Source: Chryseobacterium sp. OV279 (lineage in GTDB: Bacteria > Bacteroidota > Bacteroidia > Flavobacteriales > Weeksellaceae). From it: 64,000 bases of DNA. The notes below the pieces were generated by a model. The model searched no databases and was not told where the DNA came from. It saw only the letters and a program-made list of their open reading frames with translations. The stretch is taken from positions 186,001 through 250,000 of the forward strand of contig NZ_FQUD01000004.1 in NCBI RefSeq assembly GCF_900128945.1, read 5' to 3'. How positions within the stretch are numbered: position 1 is the first letter of the stretch; every line of letters starts with the position of its first letter. The position numbers were made by a program, and so were the translations under genes. Shown in pieces: positions 1-8,754 of the stretch.

Positions 1-1
1 T

Positions 2-160
2 TACAGCGGTCATTCTACCCAGGAAATCTTAGATTCTGACTTTGCATTCATTGCAGAGATCGGACTTCAGGAGTTTCTTTCGCCTTCCAGAGCCAACGGA
101 TTAATGGCGATGACCAAGCAGATTAAATTTTACGCAGTTGCTTATCAGTTAAAATCTTAG
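2..160 (+). CDS. DUF4254-type protein, C-terminal fragment (cut by window edge)
   Basis: The frame is open from the window edge and closes at TAG 158-160, leaving the last 52 residues of a protein whose start lies outside. The tail (GLQEFLSPSRANGLMAM) resembles, from memory, the end of DUF4254 proteins, a Bacteroidetes family of unknown function often encoded beside family 9 glycosyltransferases. The next gene is of that type and begins 2 bases after this stop, so the two are almost certainly one transcript. No catalytic role can be assigned from the fragment. Confidence 0.6.
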   Translation, partial: YSGHSTQEILDSDFAFIAEIGLQEFLSPSRANGLMAMTKQIKFYAVAYQLKS

Positions 161-162
161 AC

Positions 163-1134
163 TTGACCAGAATTCTAGCATATCGTTTTTCCGCTTTCGG
201 TGATGTCGCTATGACAGCACCTGTCTTCAGGGAGTTTCTGGAGCAGAATCCGGATGTGGAAATTATCATGGTTTCCAGAAAAAATTTTGAAAGCTTATTT
301 GCTGATATTCCGAACGTTATATTCAAAGGAATTAACCTTGATGAGTATAAAGGATTCTTTGGACTGAGGAGACTTGCCAATGAACTGATCAAAGAATTTA
401 ATCCTGATTTTATAGCGAATCTTCATGATGTGATCCGAACCAAAATTCTGGATAAGATCTACAGAAGAAAAGGACTTAAAGTCTTTAAAATCAATAAGGG
501 AAAAGAAGAAAAGGAAGAACTCACCGATGTCTGGAACCTGAATAAAGTACAGTTAAAAAAGACGGTTGAGCGCTATGCAGATGTTTTCCGTGCGATTGGT
601 TTTAAAGTGGAACTTTCTCATCAGCTGAGACCTGCACCGGGACAAAAATCGGGGATAGGTTTTGCACCCTTTGCACAGCACAGGGGAAAGATGCTTCCTT
701 TAGAAAAATCATATGAGCTGGTGAAGATTCTGGCTCAAAAACACACCATCTATTTCTTTGGTGGTGGTAAAAAAGAAACGGAAACCCTTGAGAAATGGGA
801 AAACGAAATCCCTAATACAAAAAGTCTTTCCGGAAAATTAAATCTCTCGCAAGAACTTCAGAAAATATCAGAACTTGAGCTGATGATCTCCATGGATTCG
901 GCCAATATGCACCTTGCCAGTCTTATGGGAACCAGATGTGTTTCTATATGGGGCTCTACGCATCCATATGCGGGGTTTTTAGGCTTTGGACAGAGTGAAA
1001 ATGATGTAGTTCAGGTGACTGATCTTACCTGCAGACCTTGCTCTGTTTTTGGGGATAAAGAATGTTATCGTGGAGATTGGGCCTGTCTTGAAGAGCTGAG
1101 TGTCCAGAAAATAGTAAAGGCGGTCAGTCTTTAA
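163..1134 (+). CDS. Glycosyltransferase family 9 (heptosyltransferase-like)
   Basis: The 323-residue protein has the ADP-heptose:LPS heptosyltransferase layout: N-terminal RILAYRFSAFGDVAMTAPV, where family 9 enzymes carry their acceptor-side Rossmann motif, and a C-terminal nucleotide-sugar half with SMDSANMHLASLMGT and WGSTHPY, the typical D-S-x-x-M-H-L-A and G-x-T-x-P signatures. It probably adds a sugar to a cell-surface glycolipid on the cytoplasmic face. The start taken is TTG at 163, two bases after the upstream stop; no ATG lies nearby in frame. Its 3' end overlaps the convergent glycosyltransferase by 11 bases. Donor and acceptor cannot be read from sequence. Confidence 0.88.
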   Translation: MTRILAYRFSAFGDVAMTAPVFREFLEQNPDVEIIMVSRKNFESLFADIPNVIFKGINLDEYKGFFGLRRLANELIKEFNPDFIANLHDVIRTKILDKIYRRKGLKVFKINKGKEEKEELTDVWNLNKVQLKKTVERYADVFRAIGFKVELSHQLRPAPGQKSGIGFAPFAQHRGKMLPLEKSYELVKILAQKHTIYFFGGGKKETETLEKWENEIPNTKSLSGKLNLSQELQKISELELMISMDSANMHLASLMGTRCVSIWGSTHPYAGFLGFGQSENDVVQVTDLTCRPCSVFGDKECYRGDWACLEELSVQKIVKAVSL

Positions 1135-2245
1135 AAATAATTTTAACCATTTCTTCGGCTTTAGCATCGTCAGAATAGTTCTTTTCCAGAGCTTTTCTTC
1201 TCGTGTCATTTTCATTATAGTCTTTTGCGGCTATTTCAATAATGTGCTGCCGAATTTCGTTCGAGCCGGAGCCGAAATGGCATAAATCCATTAAGGTGCT
1301 GTCATCTGTTATATTTTCATTAATAATAACAAATCTGCTGTTATACAATGCGTTAAACAGTTTTACTTTTGTGCCGGAATTCTGGTAGGAGAGGAGAATA
1401 TTGGCATGTGCATTTTCAAAAAGGCGGTATAAATTTTCAGTCGTTTCAATGGGAACAAGACTGATGTTTCCGATGTCGCTGATTTTCTTTTTTAAATCCT
1501 CACCGGCACGGTCAGAGGCAACAACAAGCTGATGTTGAGGAAGATTTTTAAACATACCGATGGTTTCCTCTAATGCTTTTCTGTTATCCGATATGCTGAG
1601 GTCACCATGAAAAAGAAAATAATCTCCTTTTTTGTCCAGATGTTTTACAGATCCGTTGCCATGAAAGATATGGATGAGGTGTGCATTTTTCGAATATACA
1701 TCCACTTCATTGAATTCCTTCTCAGAAAGGCAGAAAACCCCTTTAAATTCCTTTAAAGTTCTTTTCTGGTAGTCTGCATACTTTAAAGATTCGATCTTAT
1801 AAATAAGCTTCTTGAAAACATTTTTTTCTGAAGAAGAGAGGCCTTTATAATACTCCGTTTCATTATTGTGAAACCGAAGATAAAGGCTGTAGTTTTTGTC
1901 CTTTAATTGACGCATAATGCGGGTCGTCTGAAGTCCTTCAAACAATATGGGAGCTTTTATGCTCATCAGATTTTGAAATAGAGCATCAGAAGTTCTTATA
2001 GAAGCTGCAAAAGGAACTGCAGAAAAATACTGAAGCGGGTTTTTCTTTTTCCTGTAAAAGAAAACGTTTTTTGTAATGCTTTTAATCTCTTGGTCAATGG
2101 TCTCCGGAATCTTATCTACAAAACAGTGCAGATGGATCTTAATGCCTGTGTCCGACAATGCTTTGATCTTATAGTAAACATCGATAATGCCTCCGTAAGA
2201 GGGAGGATAGGGGTAATTGAACGATATAAGATGAAGTTCCTTCAA
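1124..2245 (-). CDS. Glycosyltransferase family 4-like (group 1)
   Basis: This 373-residue protein begins HLISFNYPYPPSYGGIIDVY, the N-terminal pattern of GT-B group 1 glycosyltransferases with a glycine loop, and carries a C-terminal Rossmann half including FLFHGDLSISDN, a sugar-nucleotide-binding region and the stretch ANILLSYQNSGTKVKLFNAL in place of the usual EGFG-type donor loop. It is expected to be cytoplasmic and to build a surface polysaccharide or glycolipid, in keeping with the opposing family 9 gene. The two genes are convergent and overlap by 11 bases. Substrate specificity is not visible. Confidence 0.82.
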   Translation of the reverse strand: MKELHLISFNYPYPPSYGGIIDVYYKIKALSDTGIKIHLHCFVDKIPETIDQEIKSITKNVFFYRKKKNPLQYFSAVPFAASIRTSDALFQNLMSIKAPILFEGLQTTRIMRQLKDKNYSLYLRFHNNETEYYKGLSSSEKNVFKKLIYKIESLKYADYQKRTLKEFKGVFCLSEKEFNEVDVYSKNAHLIHIFHGNGSVKHLDKKGDYFLFHGDLSISDNRKALEETIGMFKNLPQHQLVVASDRAGEDLKKKISDIGNISLVPIETTENLYRLFENAHANILLSYQNSGTKVKLFNALYNSRFVIINENITDDSTLMDLCHFGSGSNEIRQHIIEIAAKDYNENDTRRKALEKNYSDDAKAEEMVKIIFKD

Positions 2246-2310
2246 AAACAGTGTACTTGTGACTAAGACCGCAAAGGTAAAGAATATAATATCTATGAAT
2301 GGTGATAAAC

Positions 2311-2342
2311 AAAAAAAATCTCCCAGAAAACTGAGAGATTTT
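2311..2342 (-). terminator. Intrinsic terminator of the tRNA-Val pair
   Basis: An inverted repeat (2315-2326 with 2331-2342, one mismatch, AAAA loop) is followed on the minus strand by a run of eight T. It lies directly downstream of the two minus-strand tRNA genes and is the natural end of that transcript. Confidence 0.8.
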
Positions 2343-2343
2343 G

Positions 2344-2418
2344 TGGGCCCTGAGGGATTCGAACCCCCGACCCTCTGGGTGTAAACCAGATGCTCTGAAC
2401 CAACTGAGCTAAGAGCCC
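2344..2418 (-). tRNA. tRNA-Val (anticodon UAC), downstream copy
   Basis: The minus strand folds as a complete 75-base cloverleaf: acceptor GGGCTCT pairs with AGGGCCC, the D-arm contains TAGCTCAGTTGG, the anticodon stem TCTGG/CCAGA encloses loop TTTACAC with anticodon TAC at 2381-2383, and the T-arm contains GGTTCGAATCC. No CCA is encoded. It is identical in sequence to the copy at 2454-2528, 35 bases away. Confidence 0.97.
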
Positions 2419-2453
2419 TGAACTTTTTTTGAAAGGCTTCAGTTACCTTTGTG

Positions 2454-2528
2454 TGGGCCCTGAGGGATTCGAACCCCCGACCCTCTGGGTGTAAACCAGA
2501 TGCTCTGAACCAACTGAGCTAAGAGCCC
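2454..2528 (-). tRNA. tRNA-Val (anticodon UAC), upstream copy
   Basis: Same 75-base sequence and cloverleaf as the neighbouring copy. This one is promoter-proximal. A single precursor carrying both tRNAs is expected, since only 35 bases separate them and one promoter and one terminator flank the pair. Confidence 0.97.
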
Positions 2529-2557
2529 CTATACTTGTTTCCTCGTTTAGAGTGGTG

Positions 2558-2587
2558 CAAATATACGACTTATTCGGAAATCTCCAA
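2558..2587 (-). promoter_or_regulatory. Promoter of the tRNA-Val operon
   Basis: On the minus strand TTG (2587-2585) is followed after 19 bases by TATATTTG (2565-2558), a full match to the Bacteroidetes TTG / TAnnTTTG promoter. Transcription would begin roughly 20 bases before the first tRNA. The -33 part lies inside the last codons of folC. Confidence 0.8.
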
Positions 2588-3814
2588 ATTTTTTTCTAAA
2601 AATTCTCCAACTACAAAGTTACTTCCGCCGATGAAAATCATTTCTTCTTTTGTACATCGCTCTTTTGCAGAAAGATACGCTTCCTGTACAGAATCGAAAA
2701 TTTTATAAAAAATTTTTGCCTCCTGCAGAAGATTTTCATAGTCTTCGGCGTGTCTTCCCCTGTTGATGGATGGTTTTGCAAAATAAAACTCAGAATTCTC
2801 AGGAAGGAGAGCCATCACTTCATCTATATTTTTGTCATTGACAAAGCCCAAAATGACGTGCTTGTGACGATCTATAGAGTTAAGCTGAGAAAAAACATAC
2901 TCCAGCCCGGCCTGATTGTGTCCCGTATCACAAATGGTAAGCGGGTCCTGAGAAAACTCAAACCAGCGACCGATAAACCCTGTGTTTTGATGCACATGAA
3001 GCAATCCGTTCTCTATATTTTCATCAGAAATACTGATAGTCAGCTTTTTTAATTCCTCAACCAATGCAAGAACAACGCGGATGTTTTTCTTCTGGTAATT
3101 TCCTTTAAGATCAGAAACAAGTTCTGTATGAATCGTTGTAGCGTCAATAAACGGAGCATTTTCAAGTTCAGCCTTCTGTCTGATGACATTTTTTACCGTA
3201 TCTGTTTCGTCTCCTGAAATAATGGGGATATGAGGCTTGATAATTCCTGCTTTTTCTACTGCAATCTCCTCAATAGTGTCTCCTAAAATATTCTGATGAT
3301 CCAATTGTACATTGGTAATAGCAGCGACAAGAGGTTGAATAATATTCGTAGAATCCAGTCTTCCGCCAAGCCCGACTTCAATAATGGCAAAATCTACACC
3401 CTGCTGATAAAAATATTCAAAAGCCATGATGGTGGTAAATTCAAAAAAAGAGGGAAGGATATCCTCGGGAAGCGTTTTCAGCTTTTGAATAAATCCAAAG
3501 ACAAATTCTTTATCACAGTTTTTTCCGTTGACCTTGATGCGTTCCGTGAAGTCGATAAGGTGAGGAGAATTGTATAAACCTACTTTATAACCGGCATCCT
3601 GCAGCACAGAAGCCAGCATATTGCTCGAAGATCCCTTACCGTTGGTCCCTCCGATGTGGATGCATTTTATCTTTTCCTGAGGATTGCCAAAGAAATCACA
3701 CAACTTTGTAATATTGTCTAACCCAGGTTTATAGGCCTTCAGCCCGTCGATCTGATAGTTGGGAGCCTGTACGAAAAGCCAGTCTACAGCTTCCTGATAT
3801 TGTCCGTTTGTCAT
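2570..3814 (-). CDS. folC: Folylpolyglutamate synthase / dihydrofolate synthase
   Basis: The 414-residue protein is a full-length Mur-ligase-family FolC. It carries the P-loop GGTNGKGS at about residues 55-62, the Mg-binding EVGLGGRLDSTN motif in the central domain, and the C-terminal ligase domain with TICDTGHNQAG. It adds glutamate to dihydropteroate or folates in the cytoplasm using ATP. The ATG start at 3814 faces the divergent TolC-like gene, separated by an A+T-rich gap. Its last codons contain the promoter for the tRNA-Val pair downstream. Confidence 0.95.
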   Translation of the reverse strand: MTNGQYQEAVDWLFVQAPNYQIDGLKAYKPGLDNITKLCDFFGNPQEKIKCIHIGGTNGKGSSSNMLASVLQDAGYKVGLYNSPHLIDFTERIKVNGKNCDKEFVFGFIQKLKTLPEDILPSFFEFTTIMAFEYFYQQGVDFAIIEVGLGGRLDSTNIIQPLVAAITNVQLDHQNILGDTIEEIAVEKAGIIKPHIPIISGDETDTVKNVIRQKAELENAPFIDATTIHTELVSDLKGNYQKKNIRVVLALVEELKKLTISISDENIENGLLHVHQNTGFIGRWFEFSQDPLTICDTGHNQAGLEYVFSQLNSIDRHKHVILGFVNDKNIDEVMALLPENSEFYFAKPSINRGRHAEDYENLLQEAKIFYKIFDSVQEAYLSAKERCTKEEMIFIGGSNFVVGEFLEKNLEISE

Positions 3815-3876
3815 GATGCAAAATTCACAAAAGTTTTTTTAAAATAAAATATTAATTATTAAAACTGTAACTTTTT

Positions 3877-3884
3877 TATATTTG
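3877..3884 (+). promoter_or_regulatory. Promoter -7 element upstream of the TolC-like gene
   Basis: TATATTTG matches the Bacteroidetes -7 consensus TAnnTTTG and sits 27 bases before the ATG at 3912. No clear TTG is seen at -33. Its position also argues against the upstream TTG at 3882 being a translation start. Confidence 0.55.
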
Positions 3885-3911
3885 GCTCGTCTAATATTGA
3901 AAATTATTAAT

Positions 3912-5258
3912 ATGAAAAAAGTTTGGATTATCGTTTTTGGATTAAGCTGTCTGGGACTGAGTGCTCAGAAGAAATGGTCCTTAAGAGAATGCGTAGACTA
4001 TGCCGTAGAGCATAATCTTCAGGTTATCCAAAATCAATATTCTAAACAAATCCAGGATTCTAACCTTAAAATAGCAAAAAATCAATATTTGCCATCAGTA
4101 TCCGGAAGTATGTCTAATAACGTGAGTTTCGGGCAGACTTCATTTGGAACAGGAAGTTTGAGGAATGACAGGTTCAGCAACAGTGCTAATCTGGGAGCGG
4201 ATATTTTACTGTATAACAATGGGAGACTGGAGAAAGCAATCAGAAAAACCCAGTTTGATGTAGAAGCCAGCCAATATGATGTGGAAACGATTAAAAATGA
4301 TATTTCCCTTCAGATTGCCCAACAATATCTGACAACCCTTCTCAATAAAGAAATCGTAAAAATCTCGGAGAGCGCTGTTGAAAATGCTCAAAAGCAATAC
4401 GACAGAGCCAAAATAACAACACAGGTTGGAACTACCGCTCAAACTATTCTGGCGGAAGCAGAAGCAGCATTGGCAAGAGAAAAGCAAAACCGTAAGACGG
4501 CTGAAATTAATGTCGGCAGAAGTCTTTTTGCTATGGCACAGCTGTTACAACTTCCGGATTATAAAGATTTTGACGTTGAATATGTAGCAGTTCCTGACCA
4601 GCTGGAGCAACCCTTAAAATCAGTGGATGAAGTTCTTACGACGGCTTTTGAAAATCAACCGCAGGTAAAAGCGGCACAAAGCAGAATCAATTCTGCCGTA
4701 GCGCAAACAGAAGTAAGTAAAACGGCTTTCTGGCCAACGCTTACAGGAAGTGTGGGAATAGGAAGTTTTTACAACAACCTTTTAACCACTAATACCACGG
4801 GTGTTGATGCGACAGGGAATCTTGTAATGGAAAGAAATTTATTCGGTCAGTATAAAGATAACTTTGGACAGAATGCCAGTATTTCATTGAATGTTCCTAT
4901 TTTTAATAAAGGAATTACCAAGCTGCAGGTAGAGCAGTCTAAGATAAACGAAAGCGTTGCTAAGATTACTCTTGAACAGCAGAAGCAGACGGTAAGACAG
5001 AATGTACAGAAGGCACAGTTTGATGTAGATGCGAACTATGAAACCTTCCTTTCGGCAGTGGAAACAGAGAAAAGCACAAAACTTGCTCTGGAATTTGCGG
5101 ATAAAAGTTATACCGCAGGAAGAACAACGATTTACGATGTGAATGTAGCCAGAAACAACTATGCAAACGCACAGGGATCTGTGGCTCAGGCGAAATACAA
5201 TTACCTTTTCAGTCTTAAATTGCTGAATTTCTATGCAGGAATTCCATTAACTTTGTAA
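3912..5258 (+). CDS. TolC family outer-membrane efflux protein
   Basis: The 448-residue protein has a signal peptide (MKKVWIIVFGLSCLGLSAQ) and two homologous halves of the outer membrane efflux protein type, with the opening WSLRECVDYAVEHNLQVIQN pattern and long Ala/Gln-rich coiled-coil stretches (SAVENAQKQYDRAKITTQVG; ALEFADKSYTAGRTTIYDV). It should form the trimeric outer-membrane exit duct of an RND or ABC exporter; no inner-membrane partner lies beside it. The ATG at 3912 is preferred over an in-frame TTG at 3882 because it begins the signal peptide and the TTG overlaps the promoter. The next gene starts 1 base after the stop. Confidence 0.92.
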   Translation: MKKVWIIVFGLSCLGLSAQKKWSLRECVDYAVEHNLQVIQNQYSKQIQDSNLKIAKNQYLPSVSGSMSNNVSFGQTSFGTGSLRNDRFSNSANLGADILLYNNGRLEKAIRKTQFDVEASQYDVETIKNDISLQIAQQYLTTLLNKEIVKISESAVENAQKQYDRAKITTQVGTTAQTILAEAEAALAREKQNRKTAEINVGRSLFAMAQLLQLPDYKDFDVEYVAVPDQLEQPLKSVDEVLTTAFENQPQVKAAQSRINSAVAQTEVSKTAFWPTLTGSVGIGSFYNNLLTTNTTGVDATGNLVMERNLFGQYKDNFGQNASISLNVPIFNKGITKLQVEQSKINESVAKITLEQQKQTVRQNVQKAQFDVDANYETFLSAVETEKSTKLALEFADKSYTAGRTTIYDVNVARNNYANAQGSVAQAKYNYLFSLKLLNFYAGIPLTL

Positions 5259-5259
5259 A

Positions 5260-5859
5260 ATGTCTATCCAGTCATTAGAAAAATATTTACCTCAAAATAC
5301 ACTAAAATACTTAAGGGTTTGGTTTGCAGATTACTTTATTCACATAAAAGTTACCCGCAGCCGGAATTCCAAACTGGGAGATTACAGAAAACTTCCTGAT
5401 AACTCCCATGAAATAACGGTGAATTCAACATTGACTCCACCGCTTTTTTTCTTTGTGCTTACCCATGAACTGGCCCATCTCATCGCTTTTGAGAAATATG
5501 GGCGCAGAATTTCGCCACACGGCATTGAATGGAAAGAGACCTTCCGAAATATGCTTCTTGAAAGCCTTGAAGTCTATGATGAAGATCTGAAGCCGATCAT
5601 TATTAGATTTTCAAAATCTCCGAAGGCTAATTTTATGGCCAGCCCGGATCTTGTAAGATATTTTCATACTGAAAAACAGGATGATAGGCTGCACTTTATA
5701 GAAGAGCTTGAAAAAGGAGAATTTTTTATCTACCGGAACGAGAAGTATTTATTAGAAGGTCTGATTAAAAAAAACTATCTTTGTAAGAACCTGGCTACGG
5801 GAAGGAAGTATTCTTTCAAGCCTCTGGCAAGGGTTGAAAAATGTAGGCAAGAATGTTAA
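5260..5859 (+). CDS. SprT-like zinc metalloprotease-fold protein
   Basis: The 199-residue protein contains HELAH at residues 69-73 followed by PHGIEWKETF (His87), the HExxH plus downstream His arrangement of the SprT-like domain. These predicted metal sites resemble those of SPRTN-type proteases, but the bacterial proteins have no established substrate. No signal peptide is present. The gene begins 2 bases after the TolC-like stop and overlaps the following guanylyltransferase by 7 bases, so the three genes look co-transcribed, though with no obvious functional link. Confidence 0.82.
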   Translation: MSIQSLEKYLPQNTLKYLRVWFADYFIHIKVTRSRNSKLGDYRKLPDNSHEITVNSTLTPPLFFFVLTHELAHLIAFEKYGRRISPHGIEWKETFRNMLLESLEVYDEDLKPIIIRFSKSPKANFMASPDLVRYFHTEKQDDRLHFIEELEKGEFFIYRNEKYLLEGLIKKNYLCKNLATGRKYSFKPLARVEKCRQEC

Positions 5860-6935
5860 AATCAGATAGATACTGTGTCATCATGGCGGGAGGAATCGGC
5901 AGCCGGTTCTGGCCTATGAGTACACAGAAATTTCCAAAACAGTTTCAGGATATTTTAGGAATCGGGCGTACTATGATTCAGCAGACGTATGACAGAATCA
6001 GCCGGATCATTCCTAAAGAACAGATATTCGTGATCACGAATAAAGAATACGTTGCGCTTTCCCATCAGCAGCTTCCGGAAATTCCTGAAGAAAATATTGT
6101 GGGCGAACCTCTGATGAAAAATACAGCGGCATGTAATCTGTACATGGCGAACAAGATTGCTGAAATTAATCCGGATGCCACGATGATTGTACTTCCGGCG
6201 GATCATTTGATCTTAAAAGAAGAAGTATTCCTGGAGAAAGTAGAACTTGCTTTTGACCTTGCTGCCAAGCATGACTATCTGGTAACGTTGGGTATTACGC
6301 CTACCAGACCGGATACCGGATACGGATATATTCAGTTTGTAGAAAAGAAAAGTTCAGATTATTTCAAAGTAAAAACGTTTACGGAAAAACCTATTCTTGA
6401 AATTGCTCAAAGCTTCCTTGAAAGCGGAGACTTTCTATGGAATGCAGGGATATTTATCTGGAATGTGAAAAGCATTCACCATGCATTTGAACTCTATCTT
6501 CCTGAAATGATGCAGCACTTTATGGCCTGCGAATACAATTCTGAAAAGGAAGACAGTTGCATTGAAACCATTTACCCGAAAGTACAGAAAATTTCGATCG
6601 ATAACGGAATTCTGGAAAAGGCCAAAAATGTATACGTAATTCCATCGGATCTGGGTTGGAGTGACCTTGGAACCTGGACTTCCGTATACGAAAATACTGA
6701 AAAAGATAGAGACGGAAACGCTGTAAAACTGAAGCATTTTCTCAATTATAATTCCAAGGGGAATATCATCAGACTAAAGAACAATAACAAAGCTGTCATC
6801 ATCGACGGCCTTGAGGATTTTATTGTCGTAGATACAGATAAAGCCTTGCTGATCTGCCCGAGAGACAATGATCAACTGATTAAAGACTATGTTCTTGACC
6901 TGAAAAGTTTCAAGAAAGGAGACAAGTTCATGTAA
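5853..6935 (+). CDS. manC: Mannose-1-phosphate guanylyltransferase
   Basis: The 360-residue protein has the nucleotidyltransferase signature MAGGIGSRFWPMSTQKFPKQF at the N-terminus (split here only by its conserved residues G13-G14, R18 and K27-K29), a central LPADHLI motif and FTEKP, all typical of GDP-mannose pyrophosphorylases. It converts mannose-1-phosphate and GTP into GDP-mannose for surface glycans. Length corresponds to a stand-alone pyrophosphorylase domain without the C-terminal isomerase domain of bifunctional enzymes. It overlaps the SprT-like gene by 7 bases, suggesting translational coupling. Confidence 0.9.
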   Translation: MLKSDRYCVIMAGGIGSRFWPMSTQKFPKQFQDILGIGRTMIQQTYDRISRIIPKEQIFVITNKEYVALSHQQLPEIPEENIVGEPLMKNTAACNLYMANKIAEINPDATMIVLPADHLILKEEVFLEKVELAFDLAAKHDYLVTLGITPTRPDTGYGYIQFVEKKSSDYFKVKTFTEKPILEIAQSFLESGDFLWNAGIFIWNVKSIHHAFELYLPEMMQHFMACEYNSEKEDSCIETIYPKVQKISIDNGILEKAKNVYVIPSDLGWSDLGTWTSVYENTEKDRDGNAVKLKHFLNYNSKGNIIRLKNNNKAVIIDGLEDFIVVDTDKALLICPRDNDQLIKDYVLDLKSFKKGDKFM

Positions 6936-6969
6936 AAATAATGGCTAACTTTCTGCTGATTTTTGAATT

Positions 6970-7632
6970 ATGATAAAAACCGCAACACGATCAACCATTT
7001 TTTTGTTTCTGCTTTTTGGATTTCTGGGATTTTCTCAGAACAAGAAAAATTTTTCCAGTATCCCGAATATTTTACAGCAAATTATTCCCAATGACAGAGT
7101 CGATTCCTGGGCTTTAGTGTACAACAGCTACGGTAAAAATCAGGAGATCAGGACTTCAGGCGGAAAGAAAGACTACACGCCACAATTTTCCGGCTTTAAT
7201 TTATTCCCCACAGAAGACAGCTTTTATTATATCGCTTATGCTGCAGGCGGAAAGATGAATTACATCACAGATCTTGAAGGTTTGAGAAAGTTCGTCGGGA
7301 AAATTGACAATGCAGAAGAAGCCGCTATCGTTCTGACGGCTGAAGGATATATGGTAGACGAGGAATTTAAAGATGTTGCCGGCAATTATTATGAAGATGC
7401 TGCCAATTATTATCTGGATCTCGGAAAACTTACCTCAAAGGAATGTCCTTATCAGAAAACGCATTATACACTGACTGTCAGTAAGTCCTCAGGAGCTGTT
7501 TCCAAAGTGAAAGACAACGGAACCTACATTGAACTTTACAATAAAAAGTGCGCGAATAATCCAAGGCTTTTAAAAATTCAGAAAAAAGAAGAACCCAAAG
7601 ATGACCCAAAGAAATCTACTAGACGAAAATAG
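6970..7632 (+). CDS. Secreted protein of unknown function
   Basis: The 220-residue product has a clear signal peptide (hydrophobic residues 9-21, SQNKK after it) and a mature part without a family I recognise. The C-terminus is strongly charged (KKEEPKDDPKKSTRRK). Two cysteines, in ECPYQK and KKCANN, could form a disulfide in the periplasm. The gene lies 34 bases after the guanylyltransferase and overlaps the following acetyltransferase by 32 bases, so it is probably in the same transcript. Confidence 0.7.
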   Translation: MIKTATRSTIFLFLLFGFLGFSQNKKNFSSIPNILQQIIPNDRVDSWALVYNSYGKNQEIRTSGGKKDYTPQFSGFNLFPTEDSFYYIAYAAGGKMNYITDLEGLRKFVGKIDNAEEAAIVLTAEGYMVDEEFKDVAGNYYEDAANYYLDLGKLTSKECPYQKTHYTLTVSKSSGAVSKVKDNGTYIELYNKKCANNPRLLKIQKKEEPKDDPKKSTRRK

Positions 7633-8134
7633 CGTTTACGAAACAGAAAGACTGATCATCCAGCCTGTATCGGTGGATGACAGAGAATTTATTTTTGAAC
7701 TTTACAACAGACCGAAGTTTATTAAATACATCGGAAATCGTGGGGTAAACAGTATTGCTGATGCTGAAAACTATATTATAAACAGGTTTCTTCCCCAGTT
7801 TGAAAAATCCGGTTTCGGAAATTATGTGGTGGTAACAAAAGATAAAGGCGAAAAAATAGGCGCAGTAGGAATTTTCGAAAGAGAAGGCCTTGATGTCGTG
7901 GATATAGGTTTTTCCCTGTTGGAAGAATTTGAAGGGAAAGGATATGCCTACGAAGCGGCTGAGAAGGTAAAATCTATCGGGATGGATATCTATGGCTTAC
8001 TGAAAATCTCCGCCATCACCTCAAAAGATAATTTTTCATCACAAAGCCTCATCAAAAAACTGGGACTTGAATTCAAAAACTATGTGACCCTTCCCAATGA
8101 CGATGAAGAGTTGATGTACTTCGAAACCAATTAA
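7601..8134 (+). CDS. GNAT family N-acetyltransferase
   Basis: The 177-residue protein fits the RimJ/RimL-type GNAT fold: ETERLIIQPVSVDDREFIFELYN at the N-terminus, IGAVGIFERE for beta-4, then the acetyl-CoA pyrophosphate loop region EEFEGKGYAYEAAEKV at roughly residues 105-120, and NFSSQSLIKKLGL near the end. It would transfer acetyl groups from acetyl-CoA to an amine of unknown identity. The ATG at 7601 lies within the end of the preceding gene, an overlap of 32 bases. Confidence 0.85.
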   Translation: MTQRNLLDENSVYETERLIIQPVSVDDREFIFELYNRPKFIKYIGNRGVNSIADAENYIINRFLPQFEKSGFGNYVVVTKDKGEKIGAVGIFEREGLDVVDIGFSLLEEFEGKGYAYEAAEKVKSIGMDIYGLLKISAITSKDNFSSQSLIKKLGLEFKNYVTLPNDDEELMYFETN

Positions 8135-8181
8135 GTTTTAATGTCAGGAAGCACGATGCTGCTTAAATTCTGACGATCCGG

Positions 8182-8218
8182 TTAACCATGTCAAGGTTCA
8201 AAACCTTGACATGGTTAA
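8182..8218. terminator. Perfect 17-bp palindrome between convergent genes
   Basis: Arms 8182-8198 and 8202-8218 are perfectly complementary around a 3-base loop. It sits between the convergent acetyltransferase and bcp genes, where it can act as a two-way terminator, although no long T run follows. Its inner core, TGTCAAGGTT with its complement, recurs in a second palindrome at 26665-26697. Confidence 0.7.
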
Positions 8219-8256
8219 ATTAGCAATTCCCGGTTCCAGTTTCCAGCCCCATTAAA

Positions 8257-8706
8257 CTATCCTTCCAGAATCTGGTCAGCCGCAGTTTTAGAGGTTACCT
8301 TCTCTATCACTCTTGTACAGATTCCGTTTTCATCAAAGATAAAAGTGGTTCGTACGATCCCCATATACGTTTTTCCGAATGTTTTCTTCTCCTGCCAAAC
8401 CCCGAATTTTTCAATAGCATCGTGATTCTCGTCGGCAAGAAGATCATATGGAAAAGCAAACTTACTGTGGAAGTTTTTCTGCTTCTTTACACTGTCTCCG
8501 CTTATTCCCAACAGTTGAAATCCGGCTTTTTTAAGCTTTGAGTAATTGTCGCTCAGGTTGCAGGCTTCCACGGTACACGTTGGCGTGCTGGCCTGAGGAT
8601 AAAAGAAAACGACTAATTTCTTTCCGATGAGTTTTGATGAGGTGATGGTTTCACCATCCTGATTTGTTCCTTCAAATTCAGGTAATTTATCTCCAACTTT
8701 CAGCAT
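8257..8706 (-). CDS. bcp: Thioredoxin-dependent peroxiredoxin, BCP type
   Basis: The 149-residue protein has the peroxiredoxin fold with peroxidatic Cys44 in ASTPTCTVEAC and a resolving Cys49, the five-residue spacing of atypical two-cysteine BCP/PrxQ enzymes. It reduces hydroperoxides in the cytoplasm with electrons from thioredoxin. Length is normal for the family. The gene is divergent from nth across a gap of only 33 bases; a match to the promoter consensus reads out of the nth start toward it. Confidence 0.93.
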   Translation of the reverse strand: MLKVGDKLPEFEGTNQDGETITSSKLIGKKLVVFFYPQASTPTCTVEACNLSDNYSKLKKAGFQLLGISGDSVKKQKNFHSKFAFPYDLLADENHDAIEKFGVWQEKKTFGKTYMGIVRTTFIFDENGICTRVIEKVTSKTAADQILEG

Positions 8707-8723
8707 AATGAATTAATTTTGTT

Positions 8724-8754
8724 CAAATTTAATGGTTAAATGACAAAAAAGCAA
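8724..8754 (-). promoter_or_regulatory. bcp promoter
   Basis: On the minus strand TTG (8754-8752) and TAAATTTG (8731-8724) are separated by 20 bases, a full Bacteroidetes promoter match, 18 bases upstream of the bcp ATG. The -33 part lies inside the first codons of nth. Confidence 0.7.

Noticed and set aside
3882..3911. TTG start 30 bases upstream for the TolC-like protein
   Set aside because: It lies in the promoter element and would bury the signal peptide.
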